Of a DNA stretch of 27,838 nt, positions 1-8,375 are shown one piece after another. The stretch spans positions 1 to 27,838 of the forward strand of contig CAMAXB010000004.1 of assembly GCA_945862035.1 (NCBI GenBank). The letters run 5' to 3'. This DNA comes from Opitutus sp. GAS368 (GTDB lineage Bacteria; Verrucomicrobiota; Verrucomicrobiia; Opitutales; Opitutaceae). The notes below the pieces were generated by a model. The model worked only from the letters and a program-made list of their open reading frames with translations, did no database searches and was not told where the DNA came from. A program made the position numbers and the translations under genes. Numbering within the stretch: the stretch's first letter is position 1; every line of letters begins with the position of its first letter.

Positions 1-597
1 GTGATCACGGGCGAGAACGCCTACGGGTACGTTAAGGCCGAGCGCGGCGTACACCGCCTGGTGCGCATCAGCCCGTTTGATTCCAACAAGCGACGCCACA
101 CCTCCTTTTGCGCGATCGATGTCATCGCCGAGGTGAACGAGGAGATCGCGATCGAGATTCCCGAGGCGGAGATCCGCACCGACGTCTATCGGTCCTCCGG
201 TAAGGGCGGGCAGGGCGTCAACACCACCGATTCCGCGGTCCGCCTCACCCACATTCCCTCAGGCATCGTGGTCGTGTGTCAAAACGAGCGCTCCCAGATC
301 AAGAACCGCGCGGCCGCCATGAACGTCCTGAAGGCGCGCCTTTACGAGAAGAAGCTCGATGAGCAGCGCAGCGAGATGGAGCGTTTCTATGGAGAAAAGG
401 GCGAGATCGGCTGGGGCAGCCAGATCCGCAGCTACGTTCTGCAGCCCTACCAGATGGTCAAGGACCTGCGCACTGGCGTGAGCACCAGCGACACGCAGGG
501 CGTGCTCGACGGCGATCTCGACCGTTTCATTTATGCGTGGCTCCGCGCGGGCAGCCCCCGCCACCGCAACAAGGACATTCAGATGGATGATGAGTGA
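1..597 (+). CDS. prfB: Peptide chain release factor 2 (RF2), C-terminal part, 5' end outside window
   Basis: This is the last 198 residues of class-I release factor RF2, which recognises UGA/UAA and triggers peptidyl-tRNA hydrolysis. The RF2 codon-recognition tripeptide SPF is at residues 24-26 of the visible part, in the context VRISPFDSNKRRHTSF. The catalytic GGQ is at 69-71; in this family its Gln is methylated by PrmC. The C-terminal block GWGSQIRSYVL and the LDGDLDRFI segment also match RF2. The GTG at position 1 is only the first codon in the window, since domain 1 and most of domain 2 are missing. The tail after the usual end (roughly SPRHRNKDIQMDDE) is slightly longer than in E. coli RF2. 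A strong hairpin follows the TGA stop directly. RF1 is excluded by SPF in place of PxT. Confidence 0.96.
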   Translation: MITGENAYGYVKAERGVHRLVRISPFDSNKRRHTSFCAIDVIAEVNEEIAIEIPEAEIRTDVYRSSGKGGQGVNTTDSAVRLTHIPSGIVVVCQNERSQIKNRAAAMNVLKARLYEKKLDEQRSEMERFYGEKGEIGWGSQIRSYVLQPYQMVKDLRTGVSTSDTQGVLDGDLDRFIYAWLRAGSPRHRNKDIQMDDE

Positions 598-621
598 CCG
601 GCGCGCCTTTCGGCGCGCCGG
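598..621 (+). terminator. Perfect 10-bp GC hairpin right after the prfB stop
   Basis: The two arms CCGGCGCGCC and GGCGCGCCGG are perfect complements around a TTTC loop, starting at the base after the prfB TGA. No T-run follows, so this is not a textbook intrinsic terminator. It could end transcription with Rho or protect the 3' end. Confidence 0.6.
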
Positions 622-780
622 AATGACCAATGACGCAATGGCCAATGACCAATGAAGTGATCCGCCAGCGGAGGCATGGAATGGAAGATGTGGTCACAGC
701 GGTACTGGTTTCCCGAAGTTACAGCTGCGTCTCTTCGGGTCGTTCCGCCATTGGTCATTGGACATTGGTCACTGGTCATT
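622..780. repeat. Word-repeat inverted repeat A (GACCAATG word)
   Basis: The left arm (622-654) is made of repeats of ATGACCA/ATGGCCA. The right arm (749-780) is its reverse complement, with about 30 of 32 positions matching and one single-base bulge. The loop is about 94 nt. It lies between prfB and the next gene on the same strand and sits directly beside the prfB hairpin. The open reading frame of the next gene runs back through it from an ATG at 676, but that extension translates the repeat and is unlikely to be coding. Confidence 0.85.
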
Positions 781-792
781 AAAGATTGCCCC

Positions 793-2198
793 ATGCCGCC
801 CGATCTCGCTCACGCTGACCTCCAGACCGCGCTCGCGGCGCAGCCGTTGTTTGAGGCGAAGACCTGGCAGCTCTCGCCGGAGGCCTGGCCCGTATCTCGC
901 GAGCAGCTGGCCCAGTTGGAGGCGATCGGGGGTGCCTGCCTGGAATTTCATGCCGCCATCGAGACCCTGTACCTGCGGTCCGCCGCCGGAAAGAATCTCC
1001 TTCGCAACAAGCCGCTGACCGCGCCGTGGGTGGCCGATTACCTCGACCGGGGAAAGCCGCCCCTGCTGCTCGGCCATGCTCGCGATCCGAAGAATCGGGG
1101 TGCCCTCCCGACGGTGCTCCGGCCTGACCTGCTGCTGACGGACGAGGGCTTTGTCATGACCGAGCTCGACTCGGTTCCGGGTGGTATCGGCCTCACCGCC
1201 TTCCTCAACCGGCTCTACGCGGGCGCGGGGCCGATTCTGGGCGAGGGCGATGCCATGATTCGTGGCTTCTATGACTCGCTGGCCGCGCTCCGCCCCGATC
1301 TGCGCAATCCCCTGATCGCCCTGGTGGTCAGCGATGAGGCCGCGACTTACCGGCCCGAGATGCAGTGGCTGGCCCACCAGCTCCAACTCTTGGGCAAGCG
1401 TGTCTTCTGCCTCGAGCCCGACGATCTTTTCCCCCTCGGCACGACCCTTTGCTTCGATGCCGAAGGCAATCCGGAGAAGATCGACATCATCTATCGTTTC
1501 TTCGAGCTCTTCGACCTCGCGAACATTCCCACCGCCCACTTCCTCTTTGAATCATGGGCTGCCGGTGAGGTCGCGATCGCGCCCCCGCTGCGACCATTCC
1601 AGGAGGAAAAGCTCAATCTCGCACTTTTCCATCACCACCTCCTGCAGGATTTTTGGACGGAAACGCTCAGCGTGAAGTCGCTCGAGCTGCTGCGGTCCCT
1701 CATTCCGGCGTCCTGGGTCGTCGATCCCGCGCCCCTGCCGCCCGGCGCGGTGTTGGATGGCCCGCGGGTCGGCGGACGTCCGCTGACCGACTGGCGCCAA
1801 CTGGCGGGAGCCTCGCAAAAGGAGCGCGACCTGATCCTCAAGATTTCCGGCTACCACGAAACCGCCTGGGGTGCGCGGAGCGTCATTCTGGGCAGCGACA
1901 GCTCCCGGGAGGAGTGGCAGGCCGCGATCGAGGTCGCGCTGCACGACGCCCCGCGGAATCTCCATATCCTGCAGGAGTTTCGCAAACCCCGCCGGCTTCA
2001 GCATCGCCTCTATCCGTCTGGGACTGAGGCGCCTGCCGTCGCCGTCGCGAGGGCCGGGCGCCTTCGTCTGTGCCCCTATTTCTTCGTCCAAGGGGGCAAA
2101 GCCCGCCTAAGCGGGGCCCTCGCGACCTTCTGCCCGCCGGATAAAAAAATTATTCATGGCATGCAGGACGCCGCATTGCTGCCTTGCCGCCTGGTGGC

Positions 2199-2202
<4 letters not shown>
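793..2202 (+). CDS. Conserved-looking protein of unknown function, possibly ATP-grasp-like
   Basis: This is a 469-residue soluble protein without signal peptide or membrane segment. I do not recognise the family with certainty. Two stretches recall (glutathionylspermidine-synthase or circularly permuted) ATP-grasp enzymes. One is FVMTELDSVPGGIGLTAFLN around residues 123-142, like the 'E-N-x-x-PGG' metal/substrate strand. The other is LILKISGYHETAWG around 348-361, like the nucleotide-binding Lys strand, followed by a 'ILQEF' strand. The C-terminus is IHGMQDAALLPCRLVA. The frame is open back to an ATG at 676, but that part runs through inverted repeat A, so ATG 793 is preferred; no Shine-Dalgarno is seen. 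The stop overlaps the sucD stop by four bases in convergent orientation. The reading frame is sure; the enzyme class is an inference. Confidence 0.82.
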
Positions 2203-3122
<920 letters not shown>

Positions 3123-3130
3123 TTTTGGAA

Positions 3131-3232
3131 AGGAGTTAGGAGCTAGAATCTAGAAGTTAGTAGGCCGATTGGCGTGGCTGATGGTGATCGGGAGCTTGAT
3201 TCTAACTTCTCGCTTCTCGCTCCTAGATTCTT
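3131..3232. repeat. Word-repeat inverted repeat B between sucC and sucD (AGAAGTTAG word)
   Basis: The left arm (3131-3160) reads as near repeats of AGGAGTTAGGAGCTAGAA. The right arm (3196-3232) is an imperfect reverse complement, with about 20 of 26 aligned positions matching in the core. The loop is about 35 nt. The structure fills the gap between two genes of one operon and ends about 8 nt before the sucD ATG, so it is well placed to affect processing, partial termination or sucD translation. Confidence 0.75.
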
Positions 3233-3241
3233 GGTATTCGT

Positions 3242-4423
3242 TCAGGCGACGAGCTTCACGATTTTCTGGGCGGCGTCGGCCATGGTGTCGCCGCTGACGA
3301 GGGCGAGGCCGGACTGGTTGAGGGTCTGCTTGCCCTTCGCCACGTTGTTGCCCTCGAGGCGGACGACCAGCGGGAGCTTGAGGCCGACCTCCTTCACCGC
3401 CTCGACGATACCCTCGGCGATGACGTTGCAGTCCATGATGCCGCCGAAGATATTGACGAAGATCCCCTTCACATTGGCGTCGCCGAGGATGATCTTGAAG
3501 GCCGCGACGACCTTTTCCTTCGAGGCGCCGCCGCCGACGTCGAGGAAGTTGGCCGGGTTGCCGCCGTAGTGCTTGATGATATCCATCGTGCTCATGGCGA
3601 GACCGGCGCCGTTCACGAGGCAGGCGATATTTCCGTCGAGCGCGATGTAGGCGAGGTCGTACTTGGAGGCCTCGATCTCCTTGGGATCCTCCTCGTTGAG
3701 GTCGCGGAGGGCGACGATCTCGGGGTGGCGGTAGAGGGCGTTTGAATCGAACGAGACCTTGGCGTCGAGGGCGAGGACATCGCCGGCCGGGGTGGTGATG
3801 AGCGGGTTAACCTCGACCATGGCGGCGTCGGTTTCCCAGAACATGGTGTAGAGGTTCTTGATCAGCTTGGCGGCGTTCTTGGCCTCCGGGCCGGCCAGGG
3901 CGAGCGCGGCGATCAGCTGGCGCAGCTGGAAGTCGGCGATACCGAACGCGGGATCGATCAGGACCTTGGTGATCTTCTCGGGTGTGTTGTGGGCGACGGT
4001 CTCGATCTCGACGCCGCCCTCGGTGGAGGCAACGATGACGGGTTTGGAGGAAGCGCGGTCGAGGAGGATGGCGAGGTAGTACTCCTTCTTGATGTCGCTC
4101 GCGGCGGTGAAGTACACGGTCTGGACCTTGCGGCCGGCCGGTCCGGTCTGGATCGTGACCAAGGTGTTGTTCATCATCTTTCCGCCCATTTCCTTGGCGT
4201 CGGCCTTGGTCTTGCAGAACTTGACGCCGCCCTTGAAGCCATCGGTGAAGGTACCCTTGCCACGGCCGCCGGCGTGGATCTGGGATTTGACCATCGTCGG
4301 GCCTTCGGGGAGCAGGGCGAGGGCGGAGTCGAACTCCGCCGCTGACTTGGCTGCCGCGCCCTTGGGCACGGGGACGCCGAATTTCTCGAAGAGGGCCTTG
4401 GCCTGATACTCGTGGATATTCAT
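3242..4423 (-). CDS. sucC: Succinyl-CoA synthetase (ADP/GDP-forming) beta subunit
   Basis: This 393-residue beta subunit is close to the usual length of about 388. The N-terminus MNIHEYQAKALFEKFGVPVP is diagnostic. An ATP-grasp nucleotide-binding domain fills about residues 1-225, with KSQIHAGGRGKG near 46-57 and MVEVNPLITTPAGDVLALDAK near 200-220. The C-terminal CoA-ligase domain contains FLDVGGGASKEKV and IFVNIFGGIMDC. It pairs with SucD to form the heteromeric TCA-cycle enzyme. It is the first gene of a sucC-sucD operon and diverges from the helix-turn-helix gene at 4548; the 124-base gap should hold both promoters. No Shine-Dalgarno is seen before the ATG. Confidence 0.97.
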   Translation of the reverse strand: MNIHEYQAKALFEKFGVPVPKGAAAKSAAEFDSALALLPEGPTMVKSQIHAGGRGKGTFTDGFKGGVKFCKTKADAKEMGGKMMNNTLVTIQTGPAGRKVQTVYFTAASDIKKEYYLAILLDRASSKPVIVASTEGGVEIETVAHNTPEKITKVLIDPAFGIADFQLRQLIAALALAGPEAKNAAKLIKNLYTMFWETDAAMVEVNPLITTPAGDVLALDAKVSFDSNALYRHPEIVALRDLNEEDPKEIEASKYDLAYIALDGNIACLVNGAGLAMSTMDIIKHYGGNPANFLDVGGGASKEKVVAAFKIILGDANVKGIFVNIFGGIMDCNVIAEGIVEAVKEVGLKLPLVVRLEGNNVAKGKQTLNQSGLALVSGDTMADAAQKIVKLVA

Positions 4424-4547
4424 GAAAACCCAAGCTCTGCCTCACGTGGAGAGTTAAGGCACGCCGAAAAAGCGGGCGGGGCCCCGTCGTTAGCAACCCT
4501 GTGTACGGTATTGCCTTCGGCTAATCCGCCTCCCAACCTCTCCGGGC

Positions 4548-5027
4548 ATGCAATCCCATGAATTGCTTAAGGAGGTGCTTAAGAAAACGAGCGCCAAGCA
4601 AATTTCCGCAGACCTGGGGTTATCCTTGTCGCTTATTTACAAGTGGGCCGAGCCTCCGGCGGAGAACGCCGGGAGTGGGGCGTTCAACCCCCTCGACCGC
4701 ATTGAGCAGCTGCTCAAGATCACGAACGACCGCCGGATCGCCCAGTGGGTCTGTGAGTGCGCGGGTGGCTTCTTCATCACCAATCCCGAGGCCAAGCCGC
4801 ATCCTCACGCGATCATCCCCGCGACGAACGACATTGTGCAGGAATTCGCCGACATGCTCGGTGTGATCGCCTCGGCGACGGCGGACCAGAAGATCACGCC
4901 CGATGAGGCGAGGAAGATTCGTGCCCGCTGGGAGGAGCTGAAGTCAGTGACCGAGAGCTTCGTCCATGCCGCGGAGAGTGGCAATTTCGGCGAGCTGCAG
5001 CGCGAGCTGGCGGCCAAAAGCCACTAG
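4548..5027 (+). CDS. Small helix-turn-helix protein, phage CII-like regulator family
   Basis: This is a 159-residue cytoplasmic protein. Residues about 14-35 (TSAKQISADLGLSLSLIYKW) form a plausible helix-turn-helix. The middle holds DRIEQLLKITNDRRIAQWVCECAGGFF. The C-terminal half is helical and charged (ITPDEARKIRARWEELKSVTESF). The layout resembles the phage regulatory protein CII family (Phage_CP76), which also has chromosomal members. The assignment is from pattern memory, so the target is unknown. The gene is transcribed away from sucC; regulation of sucCD is possible but not shown. The ATG is preceded by the pyrimidine-rich leader CCTCCCAACCTCTCCGGGC and no Shine-Dalgarno. Confidence 0.85.
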   Translation: MQSHELLKEVLKKTSAKQISADLGLSLSLIYKWAEPPAENAGSGAFNPLDRIEQLLKITNDRRIAQWVCECAGGFFITNPEAKPHPHAIIPATNDIVQEFADMLGVIASATADQKITPDEARKIRARWEELKSVTESFVHAAESGNFGELQRELAAKSH

Positions 5028-5353
5028 TCCGGAGATCCGGCAAAGCCTTGGGCCGCCGGTGACGGCAGCGCAGGATCAGCGGGCCGCCATCGCGGTGAAG
5101 CGTTTGGGTGCAAATTGGGCGCTGAACGTAATCTCGCCGTGGAGCTGTTGCGTCGTCGGCAGGGTTGGTGGGCGAAAGGTCGGTCGGCACCACTGGACAT
5201 CGCACGCTGCCACAACCCGCGCCGGGGAGGGGCGGGCGATCGGAGGCGGAAAAGAGGCGAGAGGCAGGGGCATGGCGATGACGAGTGGGACTTGGGATCC
5301 TTAAAAGAGTTTCGGATAAATTCAGGATAACCTGAGAAAAGCGGGCGCGTCGT
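5028..5353. other. Intergenic stretch with no recognised gene
   Basis: Short open frames on both strands show no recognisable protein. The only structure seen is a small inverted repeat at about 5322-5337 (TCAGG-ATAA-CCTGA), just beyond the end of the broken Hsp20 gene. Its place would suit a weak terminator for the minus strand. Confidence 0.4.
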
Positions 5354-5754
5354 CTACGCGGTGCCCCGGCCGCGGGAACGCCAACGCGCGGGGAGGGCGG
5401 TGTGCTTTGGGACGCTGAGGGTCAGCACCCCCTCGCGCAGCGCGGCGTGCAGATATTTGCAGGCCAGGCCCCGGCCGAGCCGCAAATCGAGGCGGTAGTC
5501 GTGCTGGGTGCGCTCAAGGTGAAGTGCCCGCCAGTTCACCCGCACGATCCGGCTCTTGCGGGCCATCACCGTCAGATTGGGACCCTAGGTGGTGATCTTC
5601 ACGCCCGAAGCGTCGACCCCGGGGACGTACAGCGTGAGCCGGACGGTACCGTCGGCCTCCTCGCAGTCGTAGTGCGGCTGGCGGGAAACCACAACGGACG
5701 CGGCTTGCGCTGACGGCGACGAACGGAGTGCCGGGGAGCGATGATCGTTTTCAT
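5354..5754 (-). pseudogene. Broken small heat-shock protein (Hsp20/alpha-crystallin family)
   Basis: Reading the minus strand gives an alpha-crystallin-type sequence: QPHYDCEEADGTVRLTLYVP, then GVDASGVKITT, an in-frame TAG at 5587-5585, then GPNLTVMARKSRIVRVNWRA and the C-terminal hallmark LREGVLTLSVPK. Both halves are in one frame and flow into each other, so the TAG breaks a once intact gene. A plausible original start is the ATG at 5754 (MKTIIAPRHSVRRRQRKP), preceded by a CT-rich leader like that of neighbouring genes. It lies in a different frame, which implies a further indel near 5690. If GTG 5692 were the start, only the TAG would remain as a lesion. Intact members are small chaperones that hold unfolded proteins. 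A sequencing error cannot be excluded, but two lesions favour decay. Confidence 0.7.
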
Positions 5755-6261
5755 GGTAAAAGGGATGTGGGCAGGGGGAGGTGGGAACCTCGGGGCCTCC
5801 GGGCTTTCTTCCGGTGTGGTCTAAACCGGGGTTCCGCGGGCCGGAAGTTTAGGCGGCCTGAGAGCCCGGAGCGGGATGCGGTTTATTCCAACGGATAGCG
5901 ACCATCGGAGGCATCGACGCGCAGCAGGAGACTTCGGCCTTCATGAACGAAGTGCCGGCGAGGCTGCGCTGAAGTTGCTGAATCCGGTTCAGGGCAACAG
6001 GAGGACTGACCCTAGGCGCCAGGCCGCGAGCCAAGTATTTTCGGTTCCGGCACCGGGGCAGTCGTGCGGGAGGCGCCGCTGCACAGTTTACCCCCCCCGG
6101 AGGGGTCCTGCCTCAAAATCGTTCGCGTTCTTCGTTCTCTTACCCGTTCTCAGGCGCGGAAGAAAAAGAAAGCGACCGGTCGACCAAGGGCTGTCGGTCT
6201 TTGCGGCTTTGGTTCGCATTGGACCTCACGGTGAGACAGGCTGCTCGCAAATCTCCTGCCC
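5755..6261. other. 500-base intergenic stretch without a recognised gene
   Basis: It lies between two diverging units, the Hsp20 pseudogene on minus and the MazG-like gene on plus, so it should contain promoters for both. A run of eight C at about 6091-6098 followed by GGAGGGGT could fold into a small hairpin. Short open frames on both strands (for example 5849-6034 minus) resemble nothing known. No tRNA, riboswitch or 6S-like structure was recognised. Confidence 0.4.
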
Positions 6262-6630
6262 ATGTCGACCGACGCCACCACGACCCTTGCCGAATTAAAG
6301 ACCCGCGTGCTCGCCTTCGCGCGCGAGCGGGACTGGGAACAGTTCCATGCCCCGAAGAACCTGAGCATGGCGCTTGCGGCGGAGGCAGGTGAACTGATGG
6401 AGCATTTTCTCTGGTCCACGACCGAGGCCTCCCGCACGGTTGTCGCGGATCCGGCTCGCAAGGCGAAGATCGAGGAAGAGTTGGCTGACGTGGTGATTTA
6501 TGCGCTCGAGTTCGCGAACATCACCGGGATCGATGTCGCGGCGGCGATCGAAGCCAAGATGGCCCGCAACGCGGAAAAATACCCGGTCGAAAAAGCCCGC
6601 GGTCGGTCGGACAAGTACACGGAGCTCTGA
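6262..6630 (+). CDS. MazG-like nucleotide pyrophosphohydrolase (dCTPase type)
   Basis: This is a 122-residue all-alpha NTP pyrophosphohydrolase. The metal-binding glutamates are in LAAEAGELMEHF (E41, E44, E47) and in the second motif EEELADVVIY (E73, D76). The sequence DWEQFHAPKNLSMALAAEAGE is typical of the MazG-like/dCTP pyrophosphatase 1 family. These enzymes hydrolyse non-canonical or excess dNTPs to the monophosphate plus pyrophosphate and clean the nucleotide pool. The length fits a single-domain member. The ATG has leader AATCTCCTGCCC and no Shine-Dalgarno. The stop codon is followed after one base by inverted repeat C, which runs to the stop of the convergent DUF5069 gene. Confidence 0.92.
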   Translation: MSTDATTTLAELKTRVLAFARERDWEQFHAPKNLSMALAAEAGELMEHFLWSTTEASRTVVADPARKAKIEEELADVVIYALEFANITGIDVAAAIEAKMARNAEKYPVEKARGRSDKYTEL

Positions 6631-6631
6631 G

Positions 6632-6745
6632 GGATTTTCGAATTTAGATTTTCGACTTTCGATTCCGATCAAGCCAAGCACCCTGACGAGCTGGTGGGTG
6701 CCTGGGATCAGAATTCGAAATTCCAAATTCCAAATTCAAAAATCC
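6632..6745. repeat. Word-repeat inverted repeat C filling the gap between two convergent stops
   Basis: The left arm (6632-6670, built from ATTTTCGA-like words) pairs with the right arm (6706-6745, built from AAATTCC-like words). The arms are about 39-40 nt with scattered mismatches. The loop contains its own 6-bp stem GCACCC/GGGTGC. One base separates the arms from the MazG-like stop and one from the DUF5069 stop, so the element occupies the whole intergenic space and could serve as a two-way terminator. Confidence 0.88.
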
Positions 6746-6746
6746 A

Positions 6747-7193
6747 TCACCCCTTCCCGCCGTAGCTGACGTAGTCGTCGAGATCGAGCAGGTCGAAGAA
6801 AGTCTGAACGTCGTCGCGCGCCGGACCGTTGGTCTTGATCATGTCGGCGAACCAGGCGTGCCCGTCGGATCCGCCGGGACCGTGGCTAGAGAGCCAGGCG
6901 CACCAAGCGGCGATTTCTACGGGGCTGCGCTTCGTGTTGGCCCGGACCCACGCGAGCATCTCGGTGTCGGACTTGCCCGCCTTGATCGCGGCCAGCATGG
7001 CGTCGGCGTCGATCCCGGTGAAGCCGAAGAAATGCTGATCGAGCGCGCAGTTGTAGGCGTAGCCGCCGTTCTGGCCGGAAACCACCGCCCGGGCCTTGTC
7101 GAGCAGGCGCGGGAGGTGGACATAGCCGCCCAGGCGAACGCGCGGGCTGCGCGGAGGATGTTGCGTGAGATCGGGAGCGCTGAGGTTGAGCAT
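6747..7193 (-). CDS. DUF5069 family protein
   Basis: This is a 148-residue soluble protein starting MLNLSAPDLTQHPPRSPRVR. The pattern 'DLT..PPRSPR.RLGGY..LPRLLDKARA' is the N-terminal signature of DUF5069, a family I know from Verrucomicrobia and other bacteria, without known activity. Further recognisable parts are YNCALDQHFFGFTGID and a C-terminal DLDDYVSYGGKG. The frame stays open upstream to 7400, but that part translates the word-repeat region D, so ATG 7193 with leader GAGTCCCTTTAACC is the sensible start. It is downstream of the tautomerase gene on the same strand, 256 bases away, and convergent with the MazG-like gene. Confidence 0.9.
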   Translation of the reverse strand: MLNLSAPDLTQHPPRSPRVRLGGYVHLPRLLDKARAVVSGQNGGYAYNCALDQHFFGFTGIDADAMLAAIKAGKSDTEMLAWVRANTKRSPVEIAAWCAWLSSHGPGGSDGHAWFADMIKTNGPARDDVQTFFDLLDLDDYVSYGGKG

Positions 7194-7264
7194 GGTTAAA
7201 GGGACTCGGCGCGACGATGGCCCAGGGTCGCCTGCGCGCTCAACCAAAACCGTCGGCCGGCGGT

Positions 7265-7452
7265 GGAATTCCAAGATTGCGGAGTGCGGAGTGCGGAATG
7301 CGGAATGCGGAGTGCAGAGTACCGAACAAGGAATACGGAATGCCTGAGATGAAAAATCCCACCGAGGATGACGCCTTGGGAAGGGTCGGCTCCGTTTCAA
7401 TCCGCACTCCGGATGCTGAATTCGAAAATCCCCAATCGAAAATCGAAAATCA
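7265..7452. repeat. Composite word-repeat region D (GCGGAGT tandem plus GAAAATC words)
   Basis: 7279-7320 is exactly six 7-nt units (GCGGAGT, GCGGAGT, GCGGAAT, GCGGAAT, GCGGAGT, GCAGAGT). A second arm at about 7401-7416 (ATCCGCACTCCGGATG) is complementary to it. Next to that, 7418-7452 carries GAATTCGAAAATCC and several CGAAAATC words, the same word type as repeats C and E. The tautomerase stop codon (7450-7452) is the last piece of this array. The region separates the tautomerase 3' end from the DUF5069 promoter region. Confidence 0.8.
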
Positions 7453-7794
7453 AAACGTGTCTCCCTTCCAGCCCCACATCCCGTGCTTCACGTCGATAAA
7501 CTTGACGTAGATCCGCTCCTTCGGGATCGCGAGGTGCTCGTGGATCATGGTGCAGAGGACGGCGCTGAGCTCCTTGGTGCGCCGGACGGGCAGGCCGACG
7601 GCCTTGAGTTCGAGGAAGGCGACCGGGTCATCGGTTCCGCCGAAGATCATCGCGGTATCGGGCTCCAGTGCGACCATCACGAAATCCTCCGGCTTTTCGA
7701 GCTCATGTTCCACGAGGGCGGAGGCTTCCCGGAGGACCACGCTTCGGGCCTCGCGGGTGACGGACAGGTTGGTCTGAATTTTGAGGTAGGGCAT
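7450..7794 (-). CDS. Tautomerase of the MIF / 4-oxalocrotonate tautomerase superfamily
   Basis: This 114-residue protein begins MPYLKIQTNLSV; after Met removal the catalytic base would be Pro1. Length and internal signatures fit the macrophage-migration-inhibitory-factor type rather than the short 4-OT type: EKPEDFVMVALEPDTAMIFGG (33-53), PVAFLELKAVG (57-67) and the C-terminal PKERIYVKFIDVKHGMWGWK. Family members tautomerise phenylpyruvate or similar keto-enol substrates and form trimers; the true substrate here is unknown. The frame is open to 7848 upstream, but only ATG 7794 places Pro at position 2. The TGA stop is embedded in repeat region D. It diverges from the membrane-protein gene at 7893. 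Confidence 0.93.
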   Translation of the reverse strand: MPYLKIQTNLSVTREARSVVLREASALVEHELEKPEDFVMVALEPDTAMIFGGTDDPVAFLELKAVGLPVRRTKELSAVLCTMIHEHLAIPKERIYVKFIDVKHGMWGWKGDTF

Positions 7795-7892
7795 ACGAGC
7801 GGGGTAAAGGTAAAGAACGCTGACCCTTGATCCGGACGGAGGTTGCACCCGCAGGTCCCTTTTTGTCGACTACGGGCCACCGCCCGCCACCC

Positions 7893-8252
7893 GTGAAATC
7901 CAGCCACGCCGTCCGCACCTACTACGTTCTTCCCTGTTGCCTGCTGCTGCTGAACCTTTGCGTGGAGATCGTCTCCTACAAGGCGAAGCTGATCGACGAC
8001 CCCTGGCTGCGCACAGGCTTCATCATGGGCATGGTGCTCTTTGGTGCCTCGCTGGTGACCTATGCCTTTGCGCCGGCAGTGGCCACGTTGGTGCGCCTGC
8101 TGCACCAGGGAAGTCGCCAACGCGGCGGCTGGATGGGGGAGGCTCTCTTCCTCGTCTGTCTGGGCGGTGGGGTTTTCTGGCTCTACTACCAGACCTACAT
8201 CATCGGTCCGGAGTCGCTCCTCCCGGCCGAGTGGAAAAACGGGACCCGCTGA
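7893..8252 (+). CDS. Small membrane protein with three predicted helices
   Basis: This 119-residue protein has three hydrophobic stretches: YVLPCCLLLLNLCVEIV near 11-27, FIMGMVLFGASLVTYAFA near 45-62, and ALFLVCLGGGVFWLYYQTYII near 86-106. I do not recognise a family. The start is uncertain: GTG 7893 leaves a sensible N-terminus (VKSSHAVRTYY), while an in-frame ATG at 7827 would add a Pro-rich stretch and leave little space for the divergent tautomerase promoter. It is convergent with the mog-like gene, with inverted repeat E in between. Confidence 0.7.
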   Translation: MKSSHAVRTYYVLPCCLLLLNLCVEIVSYKAKLIDDPWLRTGFIMGMVLFGASLVTYAFAPAVATLVRLLHQGSRQRGGWMGEALFLVCLGGGVFWLYYQTYIIGPESLLPAEWKNGTR

Positions 8253-8260
8253 AACGGGGT

Positions 8261-8375
8261 GGGATTTTCGAATTTCGATTTTTGAATTTCGATTTCGGAA
8301 CCCGAGCACAGGTCGCTCAGGTATTTCCGCCTCAATTCCAAATTCGAAAATCGAGATTCGAAATTCCAAAATTCC
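8261..8375. repeat. Word-repeat inverted repeat E between convergent genes
   Basis: The left arm 8261-8299 (GGGATTTTCGAATTTCGA and similar) pairs with the right arm 8332-8375 (AATTCCAAATTCGAAAATCG and similar) around a 32-nt loop. The right arm reaches into the first base of the convergent stop codon at 8375-8377. The words are the same as in repeat C, but the copy differs in register and in loop. Confidence 0.85.

Noticed and set aside
676..792. N-terminal extension of the protein at 793-2202 from ATG 676
   Set aside because: The extension translates the arm of inverted repeat A (VIGHWSLVI), so it is not a credible protein part.
5585..5587. Programmed readthrough or recoding of the TAG in the Hsp20 frame
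   Set aside because: No recoding element was seen, and a second lesion (start in another frame) is likely, so simple decay is more economical.
5849..6034. Small minus-strand frame as a gene or transposon remnant
   Set aside because: No family resemblance, no suitable start context and no inverted repeats around it.
7279..7320. CRISPR-like short tandem repeat
   Set aside because: Units are seven bases without spacers, so it is a simple tandem array within region D.
7194..7400. N-terminal extension of the DUF5069 protein to 7400
   Set aside because: The extra residues (for example CTPHSAFRTPHSA) are a translation of the 7-mer repeat array.
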